A stretch of 32,068 nt of DNA from Rhodoblastus sphagnicola (lineage in GTDB: Bacteria; Pseudomonadota; Alphaproteobacteria; Rhizobiales; Beijerinckiaceae), in assembly GCF_002937075.1 (NCBI RefSeq), contig NZ_NHSJ01000013.1, forward strand, positions 1-32,068. Direction: 5' to 3'. The notes beneath the pieces are model-generated. The model saw nothing but the letters and a program-made list of their open reading frames with translations. It ran no database searches and had not been told where the DNA came from. Position numbers and translations under genes: made by a program. Below, one piece after another: positions 24,089 to 32,068 of this stretch. Positions within the stretch are counted from its first letter, which is position 1. Each line of letters starts with the position of its first letter.

Positions 24089-24487
24089 TCAGAACACGGT
24101 CGCGAGCACTTCGCCGCCGACATTGGCGTCGCGCGCGGCATGATCCGCGAGAACGCCCTTCGGGGTCGAAATGATGGCGATACCGAGGCCATTGGCGACA
24201 CGCGGCAGTTTATCGACAGCGGCGTAAACGCGGCGGCCGGGCTTCGACACGCGGGTGATTTCACGAATCACCGGCTGGCCGTCGAAATATTTCAGCTCGA
24301 TCTCGAAATCGGTGCGGCCATTGCCGAATTCCGTGACCGAATAGCCGCGGATGTAGCCTTCGTCCTTGAGCACGTCGAGGACGTGGGCGCGCAGGCGCGA
24401 GCCCGGGGTCGCAACCGAGGACTTGCGGCGCATCTGCGCATTGCGGATGCGGGTGAGCAGATCGCCCACAGGATCATTGATCGCCAT
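24089..24487 (-). CDS. rpsH: 30S ribosomal protein S8
   Basis: Primary 16S rRNA-binding protein, 132 residues. [20 protein letters not shown] opens the chain and the C-terminal block [20 protein letters not shown] contains the conserved S8 signature. In enterics S8 represses the spc operon by binding its mRNA; whether that operates here cannot be seen. It lies 12 nt after rpsN. Confidence 0.98.
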   Translation of the reverse strand: MAINDPVGDLLTRIRNAQMRRKSSVATPGSRLRAHVLDVLKDEGYIRGYSVTEFGNGRTDFEIELKYFDGQPVIREITRVSKPGRRVYAAVDKLPRVANGLGIAIISTPKGVLADHAARDANVGGEVLATVF

Positions 24488-24499
24488 GACGGTCTCTCC

Positions 24500-24805
24500 T
24501 TACCAGCTCGACTTGACCAGGCCCGGGATCAAACCCTTGGAGCCCAGTTCGCGCAGAGCGATACGCGACATTTTCAGCTTGCGGTTGTAGGCGCGCGGAC
24601 GGCCGGTCACTTCGCAGCGGTTGCGAACGCGATCGACGCAGGAATTGCGCGGCATTTCGGCAAGCTTGAGAGTCGCTTCGAAACGATCCTCGACGGTCAA
24701 AGAGCGATCCCTGGCGATCGCCCGCAAACGCGCACGCTTGGCGGCCTTGTCGACCGCCAGCTTGGCGCGCTTCTTGTTGTTGTTGATAGCGCTTTTCTTA
24801 GCCAT
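24500..24805 (-). CDS. rpsN: 30S ribosomal protein S14 (long, zinc-free type)
   Basis: The 101-residue form, lacking the paired CXXC motifs of the short zinc-binding paralogue; the only cysteines are in [20 protein letters not shown]. It begins [20 protein letters not shown] and ends [16 protein letters not shown], both typical. It lies 35 nt after rplE. Confidence 0.97.
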   Translation of the reverse strand: MAKKSAINNNKKRAKLAVDKAAKRARLRAIARDRSLTVEDRFEATLKLAEMPRNSCVDRVRNRCEVTGRPRAYNRKLKMSRIALRELGSKGLIPGLVKSSW

Positions 24806-24840
24806 GAGTTACCTCTGGTCTCCGCGTTTGAGCGCGAGGC

Positions 24841-25545
24841 TCACTGCCGGAACGGGAAGTTGAAGGCGCGCAGGAGAGCGCGAGCTTCGTCGTCGGTCTT
24901 GGCCGTGGTGCACACGATCACATCCATGCCCAGCACGGTATCGACCTTGTCATAGTCGATTTCCGGGAAAATGAGATGTTCCTTGATGCCCAGGGCGAAA
25001 TTGCCGCGGCCGTCGAACGATTTCGGATTGAGACCACGGAAATCCCTTACGCGCGGCAGCGCCACGGTAATGAAGCGGTCCAGGAATTCGTACATGCGGG
25101 TCTTGCGCAGGGTGACCTTGGCGCCGATCGGCATGTTCTCGCGCACCTTGAAGGTGGAAATCGCTTTCCGCGCGCGGGTGATGACAGGCTTCTGGCCAGC
25201 GATCAGAGCAAGGTCGGCGGCGGCCAGCGTCACCTTCTTGGTGTCGTTGACGGCGTCGCCCACGCCCATGTTCAGCACGATCTTCTCGATCGTGGGAACC
25301 TCGTTGACGTTCTTGTAGCCGAACTCTTCGATCAGCTTCGGGCGCACCACTTCGTCATAGTGCTGGCGCATGCGCGCGACATAGCCCTCGGGAATCGCCG
25401 AAACGGCCCCAGAGGCGGCGGTCCCGGCGGCCCGGGCCTTCTTCGCGGCGGCCTTGGCGGCCTTGTCGGCGATCTTCTGCTCGGCAGCCTTGTCGCCGCC
25501 CTTCGTGGGGGTCTTGTCCCCCTTGGGAGTCTTGGCCTCAGCCAT
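24841..25545 (-). CDS. rplE: 50S ribosomal protein L5 with N-terminal extension
   Basis: 5S rRNA-binding protein forming the bridge to S13. The conserved body starts around residue 51 ([20 protein letters not shown]) and includes [36 protein letters not shown] and [17 protein letters not shown]. Before it lies an extension of about 50 residues rich in Lys, Ala, Gly and Thr ([20 protein letters not shown] then an Ala/Lys helix), so the total is 234 against the usual 180-187. The ATG at 25545 has GGAG at 9 nt and overlaps the rplX stop region by 8 nt, supporting the long start. Confidence 0.95.
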   Translation of the reverse strand: MAEAKTPKGDKTPTKGGDKAAEQKIADKAAKAAAKKARAAGTAASGAVSAIPEGYVARMRQHYDEVVRPKLIEEFGYKNVNEVPTIEKIVLNMGVGDAVNDTKKVTLAAADLALIAGQKPVITRARKAISTFKVRENMPIGAKVTLRKTRMYEFLDRFITVALPRVRDFRGLNPKSFDGRGNFALGIKEHLIFPEIDYDKVDTVLGMDVIVCTTAKTDDEARALLRAFNFPFRQ

Positions 25546-25855
25546 CGATCAATTCTCCGGAACGCTTGGCGAAACGGACCTTGCGGCCGTCTTCGAGAAT
25601 CTTGAAGCCGACGCGGGTCGCGGTCCCGTCCTTGGGATCGGCGATCGCGATGTTCGACAGCTGGATCGGCGCTTCCTTGGAAATGATGCCGCCTTCCTGG
25701 CCCTGCGTCTGCTTCTGGTGACGCTTCACCAGATTGACGCCGGCGACCAGGGCGCGGCCTTCCTTCGGCAGGACCTGGGTCACTTCACCCTTGCGGCCCT
25801 TGTCGCGACCGGAGATCACGACGACCTTGTCGCCTTTCTTGATCTTGGCGGCCAT
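25538..25855 (-). CDS. rplX: 50S ribosomal protein L24
   Basis: Assembly-initiator protein of the large subunit. The ATG at 25855 shares one base with the rplN stop (TAATG) and gives 105 residues: the KOW motif [40 protein letters not shown] and [21 protein letters not shown] longer frame to 26557 crosses rplN out of frame and is rejected. Its 3' end overlaps rplE by 8 nt. Confidence 0.97.
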   Translation of the reverse strand: MAAKIKKGDKVVVISGRDKGRKGEVTQVLPKEGRALVAGVNLVKRHQKQTQGQEGGIISKEAPIQLSNIAIADPKDGTATRVGFKILEDGRKVRFAKRSGELIDG

Positions 25856-26223
25856 TACAACACCTCCGGGGCGAGCGAGATGATCTTCATGTGGTTCTTG
25901 GCGCGCAGTTCGCGCGGAACCGGCCCGAAGATACGGGTGCCCACCGGCTCTTTCTGATTGTTGATCAGAACGGCCGCATTGCTGTCGAAGCGGATCGTCG
26001 ACCCGTCGGGACGCTTGATGTCCTTGGCCGTGCGCACCACGACCGCCTTCATCACGTCGCCCTTCTTCACGCGGCCGCGCGGAATGGCTTCCTTGACGGA
26101 AACAACAATAATATCGCCAACGCCTGCATACTTGCGCTTGGAGCCCCCAAGCACCTTGATGCACATCACACGACGCGCGCCCGAATTGTCGGCCACGTCG
26201 AGGGCGGTCTGCATCTGAATCAT
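25855..26223 (-). CDS. rplN: 50S ribosomal protein L14
   Basis: Intersubunit-bridge protein, 122 residues, beginning [20 protein letters not shown] and containing [20 protein letters not shown] and [20 protein letters not shown]. The upstream 224-nt spacer after rpsQ is far longer than usual and palindrome-rich, so rplN may have its own leader. Its stop overlaps the rplX start by one base. Confidence 0.98.
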   Translation of the reverse strand: MIQMQTALDVADNSGARRVMCIKVLGGSKRKYAGVGDIIVVSVKEAIPRGRVKKGDVMKAVVVRTAKDIKRPDGSTIRFDSNAAVLINNQKEPVGTRIFGPVPRELRAKNHMKIISLAPEVL

Positions 26224-26290
26224 GGCTACGAGCCTTTCTGTCAGATCGGTTTCCGGCGAGGTTCATTCCTGGCCGGACTACGCCTGGGTT

Positions 26291-26427
26291 ACGGCCAAAG
26301 GCCGTTTCCGCTTGCGCGGAGTTTCGTTCCCTCAAATCAATGCGCCGGTTGTCGCGGCAGCCGTTCCCCCTTGAGGGAATTGCCGTGACCCGGCGCGGAC
26401 TTGAGTCAGGAAGCGAGGGTGCTTCCT
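26291..26427. repeat. Palindrome-rich block in the 224-nt rpsQ-rplN spacer
   Basis: Four inverted repeats lie in series: ACGGCC/GGCCGT (26291-26305), TCCGC/GCGGA (26307-26320), a compound 55-bp stem at 26342-26396 (GCGCCGG/CCGGCGC, CGGCA/TGCCG and TTCCC/GGGAA with small internal loops) and AGGAAGC/GCTTCCT (26408-26427). No minus-strand U tract follows any of them. The whole spacer 26224-26447 shows no gene. Confidence 0.75.
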
Positions 26428-26447
26428 CGTTCATTTTTCCGAAAAGA

Positions 26448-26690
26448 TCAAGCCTTGTTTTCGTTCGGCAGAACGATCCAGGACTTGAGCTTCGAAATCG
26501 GCCGGGTCTCCTCGATGGAAACCAGGTCTCCGACCTTGAACGCGCCCGCCTCGTCATGCGCGTGATAGTGCTTGGTGCGGCGGACGGTCTTCTTCAGCAG
26601 CGGATGGGTGAAGCGGCGCTCCACCTTCACCACCACGGTCTTTTCCTGCTTGTCGCTGACGACAACGCCCTGGAGAATGCGCTTCGGCAT
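26448..26690 (-). CDS. rpsQ: 30S ribosomal protein S17
   Basis: Primary 16S rRNA-binding OB-fold protein, 80 residues. [20 protein letters not shown] and the signature region [20 protein letters not shown] are present. It is 12 nt after rpmC and is the last gene of the compact S10-type block before the long spacer. Confidence 0.97.
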   Translation of the reverse strand: MPKRILQGVVVSDKQEKTVVVKVERRFTHPLLKKTVRRTKHYHAHDEAGAFKVGDLVSIEETRPISKLKSWIVLPNENKA

Positions 26691-26702
26691 ATGTTTTCGA
26701 CC

Positions 26703-26915
26703 TTATTTCTTGGCCTGGCCGCGCTTCTGCACGACCAGGGTTTTCACGCGGGCGACCTCGCGGCGGACGACGCGGACGCGCGATGTGTTCTCGAGCTGGT
26801 TGGTCGCCTTCTGGAAGCGCAGGTTGAACTGCTCCTTCTTCAGATTCAGCAATTCGTCAGCCAGTTGATCTTCCGACATCGCCTTGAGGTCGGACAGGCG
26901 CTGCTTGTCAGACAT
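26703..26915 (-). CDS. rpmC: 50S ribosomal protein L29
   Basis: Two-helix protein at the polypeptide exit site, docking point for trigger factor and SRP in known ribosomes. The ATG at 26915 (GGAGG upstream) gives 70 residues with LSEDQL-like [20 protein letters not shown] and [21 protein letters not shown] longer frame to 27128 runs back into rplP out of frame and is rejected. Confidence 0.97.
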   Translation of the reverse strand: MSDKQRLSDLKAMSEDQLADELLNLKKEQFNLRFQKATNQLENTSRVRVVRREVARVKTLVVQKRGQAKK

Positions 26916-26925
26916 ACCGTCCTCC

Positions 26926-27339
26926 TTATTCAGCAATGCGTTCGATGAAACGGGTCTTGATCGGCAGCTTGGCCGCGGCAAGAGCGAACGCTTCACGCGC
27001 GATGGTCTGCGGCACGCCGTCGACCTCGAACATGATGCGGCCGGGCGCCACGCGGGCGCACCAGAACTCGGGCGCGCCCTTGCCCTTACCCATACGGACT
27101 TCGGTGGGCTTGCTGGACACAGGCACATCCGGGAAGATCCGAATCCACACGCGTCCGGCGCGCTTCATGTGGCGCGTCAGGGCGCGGCGGGCCGCCTCGA
27201 TCTGACGGGCGGTGACGCGTTCGGGTTCAAGAGCCTTCAGGCCGTACTGGCCGAAGGCGAGTTCAAAGCCGCCCTTGGAGACGCCCTTGATGCGGCCCTT
27301 GAAGGCCTTGCGAAATCTTGTACGCTTGGGTTGCAGCAT
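26926..27339 (-). CDS. rplP: 50S ribosomal protein L16
   Basis: Large-subunit protein beside the A-site tRNA, 137 residues. [20 protein letters not shown], the [20 protein letters not shown] block and [20 protein letters not shown] are the conserved L16 segments. It lies 18 nt after rpsC. Confidence 0.98.
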   Translation of the reverse strand: MLQPKRTRFRKAFKGRIKGVSKGGFELAFGQYGLKALEPERVTARQIEAARRALTRHMKRAGRVWIRIFPDVPVSSKPTEVRMGKGKGAPEFWCARVAPGRIMFEVDGVPQTIAREAFALAAAKLPIKTRFIERIAE

Positions 27340-27357
27340 GGGTCAAACTCACAAGGT

Positions 27358-28113
27358 TCAGGCGCGATCGCCGCGCGGCGGACGCGGGCCGCGACGCTCG
27401 CCGTCACGGTCGCGACGCTCGCGGCGCTCGCCGTGATGATCGTGGGCGGCGGCTTCGGCGCTGCGCTCGCTGGCCATCGGATCGTGCTCAAGGATTTCGC
27501 CCTTGAAGATCCAGACCTTGATGCCGCAGGTGCCATAGGCGGTGTGCGCGGTGGCGACGCCGTAATCCACATTGGCGCGCAGGGTGTGCAGCGGAACGCG
27601 ACCTTCGCGATACCATTCCAGCCGCGCGATTTCCGCGCCGCCGAGACGGCCCGAGCAGTTGATGCGGATGCCTTCAGCGCCCAGACGCATGGCCGACTGC
27701 ACGGCGCGCTTCATGGCGCGGCGGAAGGCGACGCGACGTTCGAGCTGCTGCGCGATCGAATCCGCCACCAGGGTGGCGTCAACTTCCGGCTTGCGCACTT
27801 CGACGATGTTGATCGCGACTTCGCTCGTCGTCAGCTTGGCGACCAGCTTGCGGATCTTGTCGATGTCGGCGCCCTTCTTGCCGATCACCACGCCCGGACG
27901 GGCGGAGTGAACGGTGACGCGGCACTTCTTGTGCGGGCGCTCGATGACGATCTTGGAGACCGCCGCCTGCTTCAGCGCCTTCATCAGCGCCGCGCGGATG
28001 GCGAAATCCTCGTGAAGGAGCCTGCCATATTCGTTCTTGCCGGCGAACCAGCGCGAGTCCCACGTCCGGTTGATGCCGAGGCGAAGGCCGATCGGATTGA
28101 CTTTCTGTCCCAT
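27358..28113 (-). CDS. rpsC: 30S ribosomal protein S3
   Basis: Small-subunit head protein lining the mRNA entry tunnel. The ATG at 28113 gives 251 residues: [20 protein letters not shown], a KH domain with [20 protein letters not shown], and the C-terminal domain with GCSGRL-like [21 protein letters not shown] tail of about 40 residues after the folded domain is rich in Arg, His, Glu and Gly ([20 protein letters not shown]), somewhat longer than in many homologues. It lies 10 nt after rplV. Confidence 0.98.
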   Translation of the reverse strand: MGQKVNPIGLRLGINRTWDSRWFAGKNEYGRLLHEDFAIRAALMKALKQAAVSKIVIERPHKKCRVTVHSARPGVVIGKKGADIDKIRKLVAKLTTSEVAINIVEVRKPEVDATLVADSIAQQLERRVAFRRAMKRAVQSAMRLGAEGIRINCSGRLGGAEIARLEWYREGRVPLHTLRANVDYGVATAHTAYGTCGIKVWIFKGEILEHDPMASERSAEAAAHDHHGERRERRDRDGERRGPRPPRGDRA

Positions 28114-28123
28114 CGTTCTCTCC

Positions 28124-28519
28124 TCAGGCCGACGCCAAGTTGGCGTTTTCTCGGACTTCGCGAACGACAATCGTCAGATTCGCGAAAGGTTTTTCCACAC
28201 GGCCGGCGCGACCGCGGGCGCGGGCGTGGAAACGCTTCATCACCAGCGCCTTGCCGACATAGGCTTCGGCGACGATCAGATCGTCGACGTCGAGATCGTG
28301 ATTGTTCTCGGCGTTGGCGATGGCGCTTTCCAGCGTCTTCTTGACGTCGACGGCGATGCGCTTCTCCGAGAAGGTCAGATCGGCCAGGGCGCGATCGACC
28401 TTCTTGCCGCGAATCAGCTGCGCCACAAGGTTCAGCTTCTGCGGGCTGACGCGGATCATCCGCGTCACCGCCTTGGCCTCGTGCTCCCCGAGGGCGCGGG
28501 GGTTCTTTTCCTGCGACAT
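28124..28519 (-). CDS. rplV: 50S ribosomal protein L22
   Basis: Exit-tunnel protein, 131 residues. [40 protein letters not shown] and the beta-hairpin region [20 protein letters not shown] that reaches into the tunnel are conserved. It starts 1 nt after the rpsS stop, so translation is probably coupled. Confidence 0.98.
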   Translation of the reverse strand: MSQEKNPRALGEHEAKAVTRMIRVSPQKLNLVAQLIRGKKVDRALADLTFSEKRIAVDVKKTLESAIANAENNHDLDVDDLIVAEAYVGKALVMKRFHARARGRAGRVEKPFANLTIVVREVRENANLASA

Positions 28520-28520
28520 G

Positions 28521-28799
28521 TCAGCCCCTCTTCGCCTTCTTGTCCGCGGCGTGGCCGTGGAAGGTGCGGGTCGGCGAGAATTCGCCGAACTTGTGGCCGA
28601 TCATGTCCTCGGTGACGTTCACCGGCACATGCTTGTGGCCGTTGTAGACGCCGAAGGTCAGGCCGACAAACTGCGGCAGGATGGTCGAACGGCGGCTCCA
28701 GGTCTTGATGACTTCGGAGCGTTTCGCGGAAGAAGCAACTTCCGCTTTTTTCAGGAGGTATCCGTCTACGAACGGACCTTTCCAGATCGAGCGCGACAT
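28521..28799 (-). CDS. rpsS: 30S ribosomal protein S19
   Basis: Head protein of the small subunit. The ATG at 28799 gives 92 residues beginning [20 protein letters not shown], with [20 protein letters not shown] and [21 protein letters not shown] longer frame to 28904 overlaps rplB out of frame and is rejected. It is 5 nt after rplB. Confidence 0.98.
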   Translation of the reverse strand: MSRSIWKGPFVDGYLLKKAEVASSAKRSEVIKTWSRRSTILPQFVGLTFGVYNGHKHVPVNVTEDMIGHKFGEFSPTRTFHGHAADKKAKRG

Positions 28800-28804
28800 C
28801 AGGG

Positions 28805-29644
28805 TCAGCCCTTCTTCTTCTTCGCCTTGTGACGCGAGGTCACAATGAACTGTGTGGTGAACTTGTTGGAACGTGTCTTCTTGCCCTTGGTCGGCTTGCC
28901 CCACGGGGTGACCGGGTGGCGACCGCCGGAAGTGCGGCCTTCGCCGCCGCCGTGCGGGTGATCGACCGGGTTCATGACGACGCCGCGGTTATGCGGACGA
29001 CGGCCGAGCCAGCGCTGGCGACCGGCCTTGCCGATCGACGTGTTCATGTGGTCGGGGTTCGACACCGCGCCCACCGTGCCATAGCACTGGCCATGGACCA
29101 GACGCTGTTCGCCCGAGTTGAGGCGGACAATGACATAGCCCTGGTCGCGGCCCACGATCTGAGCGTAGGAGCCGGCGGAGCGGGCGATGGCGCCGCCCTT
29201 GCCGATCTTCAGCTCGATATTGTGGACGATCGTGCCGATCGGAATGGCGGCCAGCGGCATCGCATTGCCCGGCTTGACGTCGACCTGCGCGCCCGACACC
29301 ACCGAATCGCCCGGCGAAAGCCGCTGCGGCGCGATGATATAGGCCTGCTCGCCGTCCTCATAGGAAATGAGGGCGATGAACGAGGTGCGGTTGGGATCGT
29401 ATTCGATCCGCTCGACCTTGGCCGCGCCTTCCTTGCGCCGCTTGAAATCGACGATGCGATAGGCCTGCTTGTGGCCGCCGCCGCGGAAGCGGACGGTGAT
29501 GCGACCATGGTTGTTGCGTCCGCCGGCGGACGATTGTCCTTCGGTCAGCTTCTTGACCGGCTTGCCCTTATAGAGCTCGCTGCGGTCGACGATCACGAGC
29601 TGTCGAAGGCTCGGCGTGATCGGCTTGAATGTTTTAAGAGCCAT
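28805..29644 (-). CDS. rplB: 50S ribosomal protein L2
   Basis: Core 23S rRNA-binding protein near the peptidyl-transferase centre. The 279 residues begin [20 protein letters not shown] and carry [20 protein letters not shown] and the highly conserved loop [20 protein letters not shown]. Length is normal. It follows rplW by 21 nt. Confidence 0.99.
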   Translation of the reverse strand: MALKTFKPITPSLRQLVIVDRSELYKGKPVKKLTEGQSSAGGRNNHGRITVRFRGGGHKQAYRIVDFKRRKEGAAKVERIEYDPNRTSFIALISYEDGEQAYIIAPQRLSPGDSVVSGAQVDVKPGNAMPLAAIPIGTIVHNIELKIGKGGAIARSAGSYAQIVGRDQGYVIVRLNSGEQRLVHGQCYGTVGAVSNPDHMNTSIGKAGRQRWLGRRPHNRGVVMNPVDHPHGGGEGRTSGGRHPVTPWGKPTKGKKTRSNKFTTQFIVTSRHKAKKKKG

Positions 29645-29665
29645 TTGCCTGTACCTCGATCCAGC

Positions 29666-29965
29666 TCAGAGCCCGGTGGTCACGTCGATCTTCTGGCCAT
29701 CAGCCAGTGTGACCACCGCGTTCTTGACGTCGGAACGCACACCGCGCATTCCCTTGAACACCTTCTTCTTGCCCTTGCGGAGCAAAGTGTTCACAGCTTC
29801 GACCTTGACGTCGAACAGGCGTTCGACGGCGGCCTTGATCTGGTGTTTGGTCGCGTCAATGCGGACCTTGAACACCACCTTGTTCTGTTCGGACGCGATG
29901 GTCGCTTTTTCGGTGATGACCGGAGCGACGATGACGTCATAGTGGCGCGGATCAACGCTGCTCAT
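29666..29965 (-). CDS. rplW: 50S ribosomal protein L23
   Basis: Exit-site protein that binds signal recognition particle and trigger factor in known ribosomes; 99 residues. [20 protein letters not shown] and [20 protein letters not shown] are the family segments. Its ATG overlaps the rplD stop by 4 nt (ATGA), indicating translational coupling. Confidence 0.98.
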   Translation of the reverse strand: MSSVDPRHYDVIVAPVITEKATIASEQNKVVFKVRIDATKHQIKAAVERLFDVKVEAVNTLLRKGKKKVFKGMRGVRSDVKNAVVTLADGQKIDVTTGL

Positions 29966-30582
29966 TTGAATCGCGCCTCCAGCGCATCGATCGCCGCCTT
30001 GGTCAGCACAAGCTTCTCACGGCGGAGAATGTCGTAAACATTGATGCCCTGAACCGGCAGAACGTCGATCTGCGGGATGTTGCGGGCGGCGAGCGCGAAA
30101 TTGACGTTCAGCTCCGCGCCGTCGATGATCAGCGCGTTGGTGAGGCCGATCTTCGCGAAAGTGGTCTTCAGCGCCGCGGTCTTCGGCGCGTCCGCGTTGG
30201 CCGCCTCGAGCACGACGATCGCGCCGTCCTTGAACTTGGCCGACAGGGCGTGCCTGAGCGCCAGCGCGCGCACCTTCTTGGGCAGGTCATGCGCATGGGA
30301 GCGCACCACCGGACCGAAGGCGCGACCGCCGCCGCGGAACTGCGGCACGCGGGCGGAGCCGTGACGGGCCGAACCCGTGCCCTTCTGCTTGTACATCTTC
30401 TTGCCAGTGCGGGCGATGTCCGCGCGGTTCTTGACCGCGTGGGTGCCGGCGCGGCGCTTGGCGAGCTGGTAGCGCACCATGCGGGCGATCAGGTCTTCGC
30501 GCGGCTCCAAACCGAAGATCGCGTCGTCGAGATCGAGCGCGCCGGAATTGGCGCCTTCGAGTGTGGTGATGTCGATCTTCAC
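29962..30582 (-). CDS. rplD: 50S ribosomal protein L4
   Basis: Large-subunit protein whose loop lines the exit tunnel; 206 residues. [20 protein letters not shown] is the conserved tunnel loop, preceded by [20 protein letters not shown]. In enterics L4 also represses the S10 operon at its leader; nothing here shows whether that applies. It starts 3 nt after rplC and overlaps rplW. Confidence 0.98.
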   Translation of the reverse strand: MKIDITTLEGANSGALDLDDAIFGLEPREDLIARMVRYQLAKRRAGTHAVKNRADIARTGKKMYKQKGTGSARHGSARVPQFRGGGRAFGPVVRSHAHDLPKKVRALALRHALSAKFKDGAIVVLEAANADAPKTAALKTTFAKIGLTNALIIDGAELNVNFALAARNIPQIDVLPVQGINVYDILRREKLVLTKAAIDALEARFK

Positions 30583-30585
30583 GGC

Positions 30586-31314
30586 TCAGGCCTCCGACGC
30601 GGGCGTTTCAGGAGCGACGTCGGCGGCGCCTTGCTTGGCGGGCATGCGGAACTTGCCGGGCTTGGGAGCCTCGGCCGGCAGCGCCTTCTTCACCGCGTCG
30701 CGGATGTAGATCCAGTTGCCGGCGTGGCCGGGAACCGAGCCTTCCACCAGGACCAGGCCGCGCTCGATGTCGAGCTGCACGACGCGCAGGTTCTGGGTGG
30801 TGACGCGGTCCGTGCCCATGTGGCCGGCCATTTTCTTGTTCTTGAAGGTCTTGCCGGGGTCCTGACGGCCGCCGGTCGAACCGTGCGAGCGGTGCGACAG
30901 CGACACGCCGTGGGTGGCGCGCAGACCGCCGAAGTTCCAGCGCTTCATCGGGCCGGCGAAACCCTTGCCCAGGGTGGTGCCGGTGACGTCGACGAACTGG
31001 CCGACGACGAAGTGATCGGCGGTGATTTCCGCGCCGATCGGCAGCAGGTCATCCTCGCCGACGCGGAATTCGGCCAGCTTGAGCTTGGGCTCGACTTCCG
31101 CGAGGGCGAAGCGCGTGCGCTCGGCCTTGGAGACATTCTTGACCTTGGCGCGACCGATTCCGAGCTGAACGGCGGTATAGCCGTTCTTCTCGAGGGTGCG
31201 CTGGGCGACGACTTGAACGCCGTCTAGTTTCAAGACCGTGACCGGAACATGTTCCCCGCTGTCCGTGAAGACGCGGGTCATGCCGACCTTCTGTGCGATG
31301 ACGCCTGACCGCAT
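30586..31314 (-). CDS. rplC: 50S ribosomal protein L3
   Basis: Early-assembly large-subunit protein. The ATG at 31314 gives 242 residues beginning [20 protein letters not shown], with [20 protein letters not shown] and [20 protein letters not shown]. The C-terminal tail ([20 protein letters not shown]..) is Ala/Pro-rich. The upstream 148-nt spacer to rpsJ contains a leftover copy of the rpsJ 3' end and two hairpins. Confidence 0.98.
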   Translation of the reverse strand: MRSGVIAQKVGMTRVFTDSGEHVPVTVLKLDGVQVVAQRTLEKNGYTAVQLGIGRAKVKNVSKAERTRFALAEVEPKLKLAEFRVGEDDLLPIGAEITADHFVVGQFVDVTGTTLGKGFAGPMKRWNFGGLRATHGVSLSHRSHGSTGGRQDPGKTFKNKKMAGHMGTDRVTTQNLRVVQLDIERGLVLVEGSVPGHAGNWIYIRDAVKKALPAEAPKPGKFRMPAKQGAADVAPETPASEA

Positions 31315-31376
31315 GTTTCTCTTTCCTTCAGGGCGCGTACGAGGCCGCTGTTTCCAACGACTTGCAGAGGCGCCGC

Positions 31377-31398
31377 GAGACGGTAACAAAACCGTCTC
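31377..31398. repeat. 8-bp perfect hairpin in the rpsJ-rplC spacer
   Basis: GAGACGGT (31377-31384) and ACCGTCTC (31391-31398) pair around AACAAA. A second small hairpin, CTCTGA/TCAGAG (31414-31419 with 31424-31429), abuts it. Neither is followed by a minus-strand U tract, so termination between rpsJ and rplC is not predicted. Confidence 0.65.
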
Positions 31399-31423
31399 AG
31401 ACTCACATTAAACCTCTGAATGC

Positions 31424-31462
31424 TCAGAGCTTGATTTCCAAGTCAACGCCGGCGGCGTGGAC
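31424..31462 (-). pseudogene. Vestigial second copy of the rpsJ 3' end
   Basis: Directly after the rpsJ TAA, and in the same frame, come 12 codons reading VHAAGVDLEIKL and then TGA. The rpsJ end itself reads [12 protein letters not shown]. The two 39-nt segments match at 31 of 39 positions, and four of the eight differences are silent third-position changes or the TAA/TGA stop change. It is either the remnant of an earlier rpsJ terminus left after replacement of the gene, or a diverged tandem duplication. Confidence 0.8.
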
Positions 31463-31771
31463 TTAAAGCTTGATCTCAACGTCCACGCCGGCGGCGAGGT
31501 CGAGTTTCATCAGCGCATCGACCGTCTGGGGGGTCGGATCGACAATGTCAAGCACGCGCTTGTGCGTGCGGATTTCGAACTGTTCGCGAGACTTCTTGTC
31601 CACGTGGGGCGAGCGGTTCACCGTGAACTTCTCGATCCGAGTCGGCAGCGGGATCGGGCCGCGGACCTGGGCGCCGGTGCGCTTGGCCGTGGAGACGATT
31701 TCCTTGGTCGACACGTCGAGAATCCGATGATCGAACGCCTTAAGGCGGATTCGGATGTTTTGTCCGTTCAT
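31463..31771 (-). CDS. rpsJ: 30S ribosomal protein S10
   Basis: Small-subunit head protein that also pairs with NusB in transcription antitermination. The ATG at 31771 behind AGAGGATG gives 102 residues beginning [20 protein letters not shown], with [20 protein letters not shown] and the normal terminus [15 protein letters not shown]. It lies downstream of tuf across a 67-nt spacer with a stem-loop. A duplicated 3' end follows its stop codon. Confidence 0.98.
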   Translation of the reverse strand: MNGQNIRIRLKAFDHRILDVSTKEIVSTAKRTGAQVRGPIPLPTRIEKFTVNRSPHVDKKSREQFEIRTHKRVLDIVDPTPQTVDALMKLDLAAGVDVEIKL

Positions 31772-31787
31772 TTTTTCATCCTCTGAG

Positions 31788-31825
31788 TGAATCGATGCGG
31801 GCGTGTGACAGCCCGCATCCATTCA
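31788..31825. repeat. Stem-loop in the tuf-rpsJ spacer
   Basis: A 9-bp GC-rich stem (GATGCGGGC at 31794-31802 with GCCCGCATC at 31811-31819) closes an 8-nt loop and is extended, past one C-C mismatch, by TGAAT/ATTCA. It begins 13 nt after the tuf stop. There is no U tract, so it is more likely an mRNA-stability or processing element or a leader structure for rpsJ than a terminator. Confidence 0.7.
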
Positions 31826-31838
31826 TCCCGCCTGATAA

Positions 31839-32068
31839 TTATTCGATGATCGAGGCAACCACGCCCGCGCCGACGGTGCGGCCGCCTTCGCGGATGGCGA
31901 AGCGCAGCTTTTCTTCCATCGCGATCGGAACGATCAGCGCCACATCGACCGTGATGTTGTCGCCCGGCATCACCATTTCCGTGCCTTCCGGCAGGGTCAC
32001 GATGCCCGTCACGTCCGTGGTGCGGAAGTAGAACTGCGGACGATAGTTGGTGAAGAACGGGGTGTGAC
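31839..32068 (-). CDS. tuf: Elongation factor Tu, C-terminal part (gene continues beyond window)
   Basis: Minus-strand frame from the right edge to a TAA at 31839-31841, the last roughly 75 codons of EF-Tu. Readable segments are [60 protein letters not shown], the domain 3 terminus of the GTPase that brings aminoacyl-tRNA to the ribosome. The order tuf-rpsJ is standard in alphaproteobacteria. The start lies outside the window. Confidence 0.97.
   Translation of the reverse strand, partial: HTPFFTNYRPQFYFRTTDVTGIVTLPEGTEMVMPGDNITVDVALIVPIAMEEKLRFAIREGGRTVGAGVVASIIE

Noticed and set aside
24500-24805. S14 lacking zinc motifs as a defect
   Set aside because: The long 101-residue zinc-free form is a normal S14 paralogue in alphaproteobacteria.
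26408-26427. Hairpin before rplN as an intrinsic terminator of rpsQ
   Set aside because: The T-rich run lies on the plus-strand side; on the transcribed minus strand no U tract follows the stem.
25856-26557. N-terminal extension of rplX frame across rplN
   Set aside because: The L24 family starts at 25855 with [10 protein letters not shown]. The upstream frame overlaps rplN and the non-coding spacer and shows no L24 features.

Overview
The window is a GC-rich chromosomal segment from an alphaproteobacterium, most likely order Hyphomicrobiales (Rhizobiales). The evidence is the tuf-S10-spc-alpha ribosomal order ending in rpoA-rplQ followed by a Deg/HtrA protease, the short-lid adenylate kinase after secY, the absence of rpmJ and rpsD from the cluster, the dapA-smpB pair, a YkuD L,D-transpeptidase with a CtrA-type box upstream, and intergenic hairpin repeats of a kind common in this group. 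I cannot fix the genus from the sequence alone.

Layout. Positions 1-422 hold the C-terminal end of a large protein. It converges with a soluble lytic transglycosylase (slt, minus strand) across a bidirectional terminator. Divergent from slt is a plus-strand run: dapA, smpB and an alpha/beta hydrolase. A minus-strand block follows: a 96-residue conserved small protein, a YkuD-domain L,D-transpeptidase, queE, and a nitroreductase. Then comes a tightly coupled plus-strand pair (PfkB-family kinase and S1/P1 nuclease), a 102-residue exported protein and an orphan TAXI-type solute-binding protein. These converge on anmK (minus). Plus-strand yfcG, a DUF6481-like coiled-coil protein and a small two-helix membrane protein follow. 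From 15.2 kb to the right edge everything is minus strand: tuf (partial), rpsJ, rplC, rplD, rplW, rplB, rpsS, rplV, rpsC, rplP, rpmC, rpsQ, rplN, rplX, rplE, rpsN, rpsH, rplF, rplR, rpsE, rpmD, rplO, secY, adk, rpsM, rpsK, rpoA, rplQ and then a Deg-family protease.

How the genes fit together. The left third is weighted to the cell envelope: murein turnover and recycling (slt, anmK, YkuD enzyme), diaminopimelate/lysine synthesis (dapA) and periplasmic quality control (Deg). It also carries small-molecule functions: queuosine precursor synthesis, a glutathione-dependent oxidoreductase and possible nucleic-acid scavenging. The right half is the translation and secretion core.

I see no defence system, prophage, CRISPR array, tRNA/rRNA gene or intact transposon. 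What is unusual is the non-coding sequence. Most junctions in the ribosomal cluster are 0-35 nt or overlap, but eight are 118-234 nt (rpsJ-rplC, rpsQ-rplN, rplR-rpsE, rplO-secY, adk-rpsM, rpsM-rpsK, rpsK-rpoA, rpoA-rplQ), and each of the eight holds inverted or direct repeats. The rpsJ-rplC gap also carries an in-frame, partly diverged second copy of the rpsJ 3' end immediately after its stop codon. No stretch over 300 nt lacks a gene; notable shorter gaps are described in the feature list.
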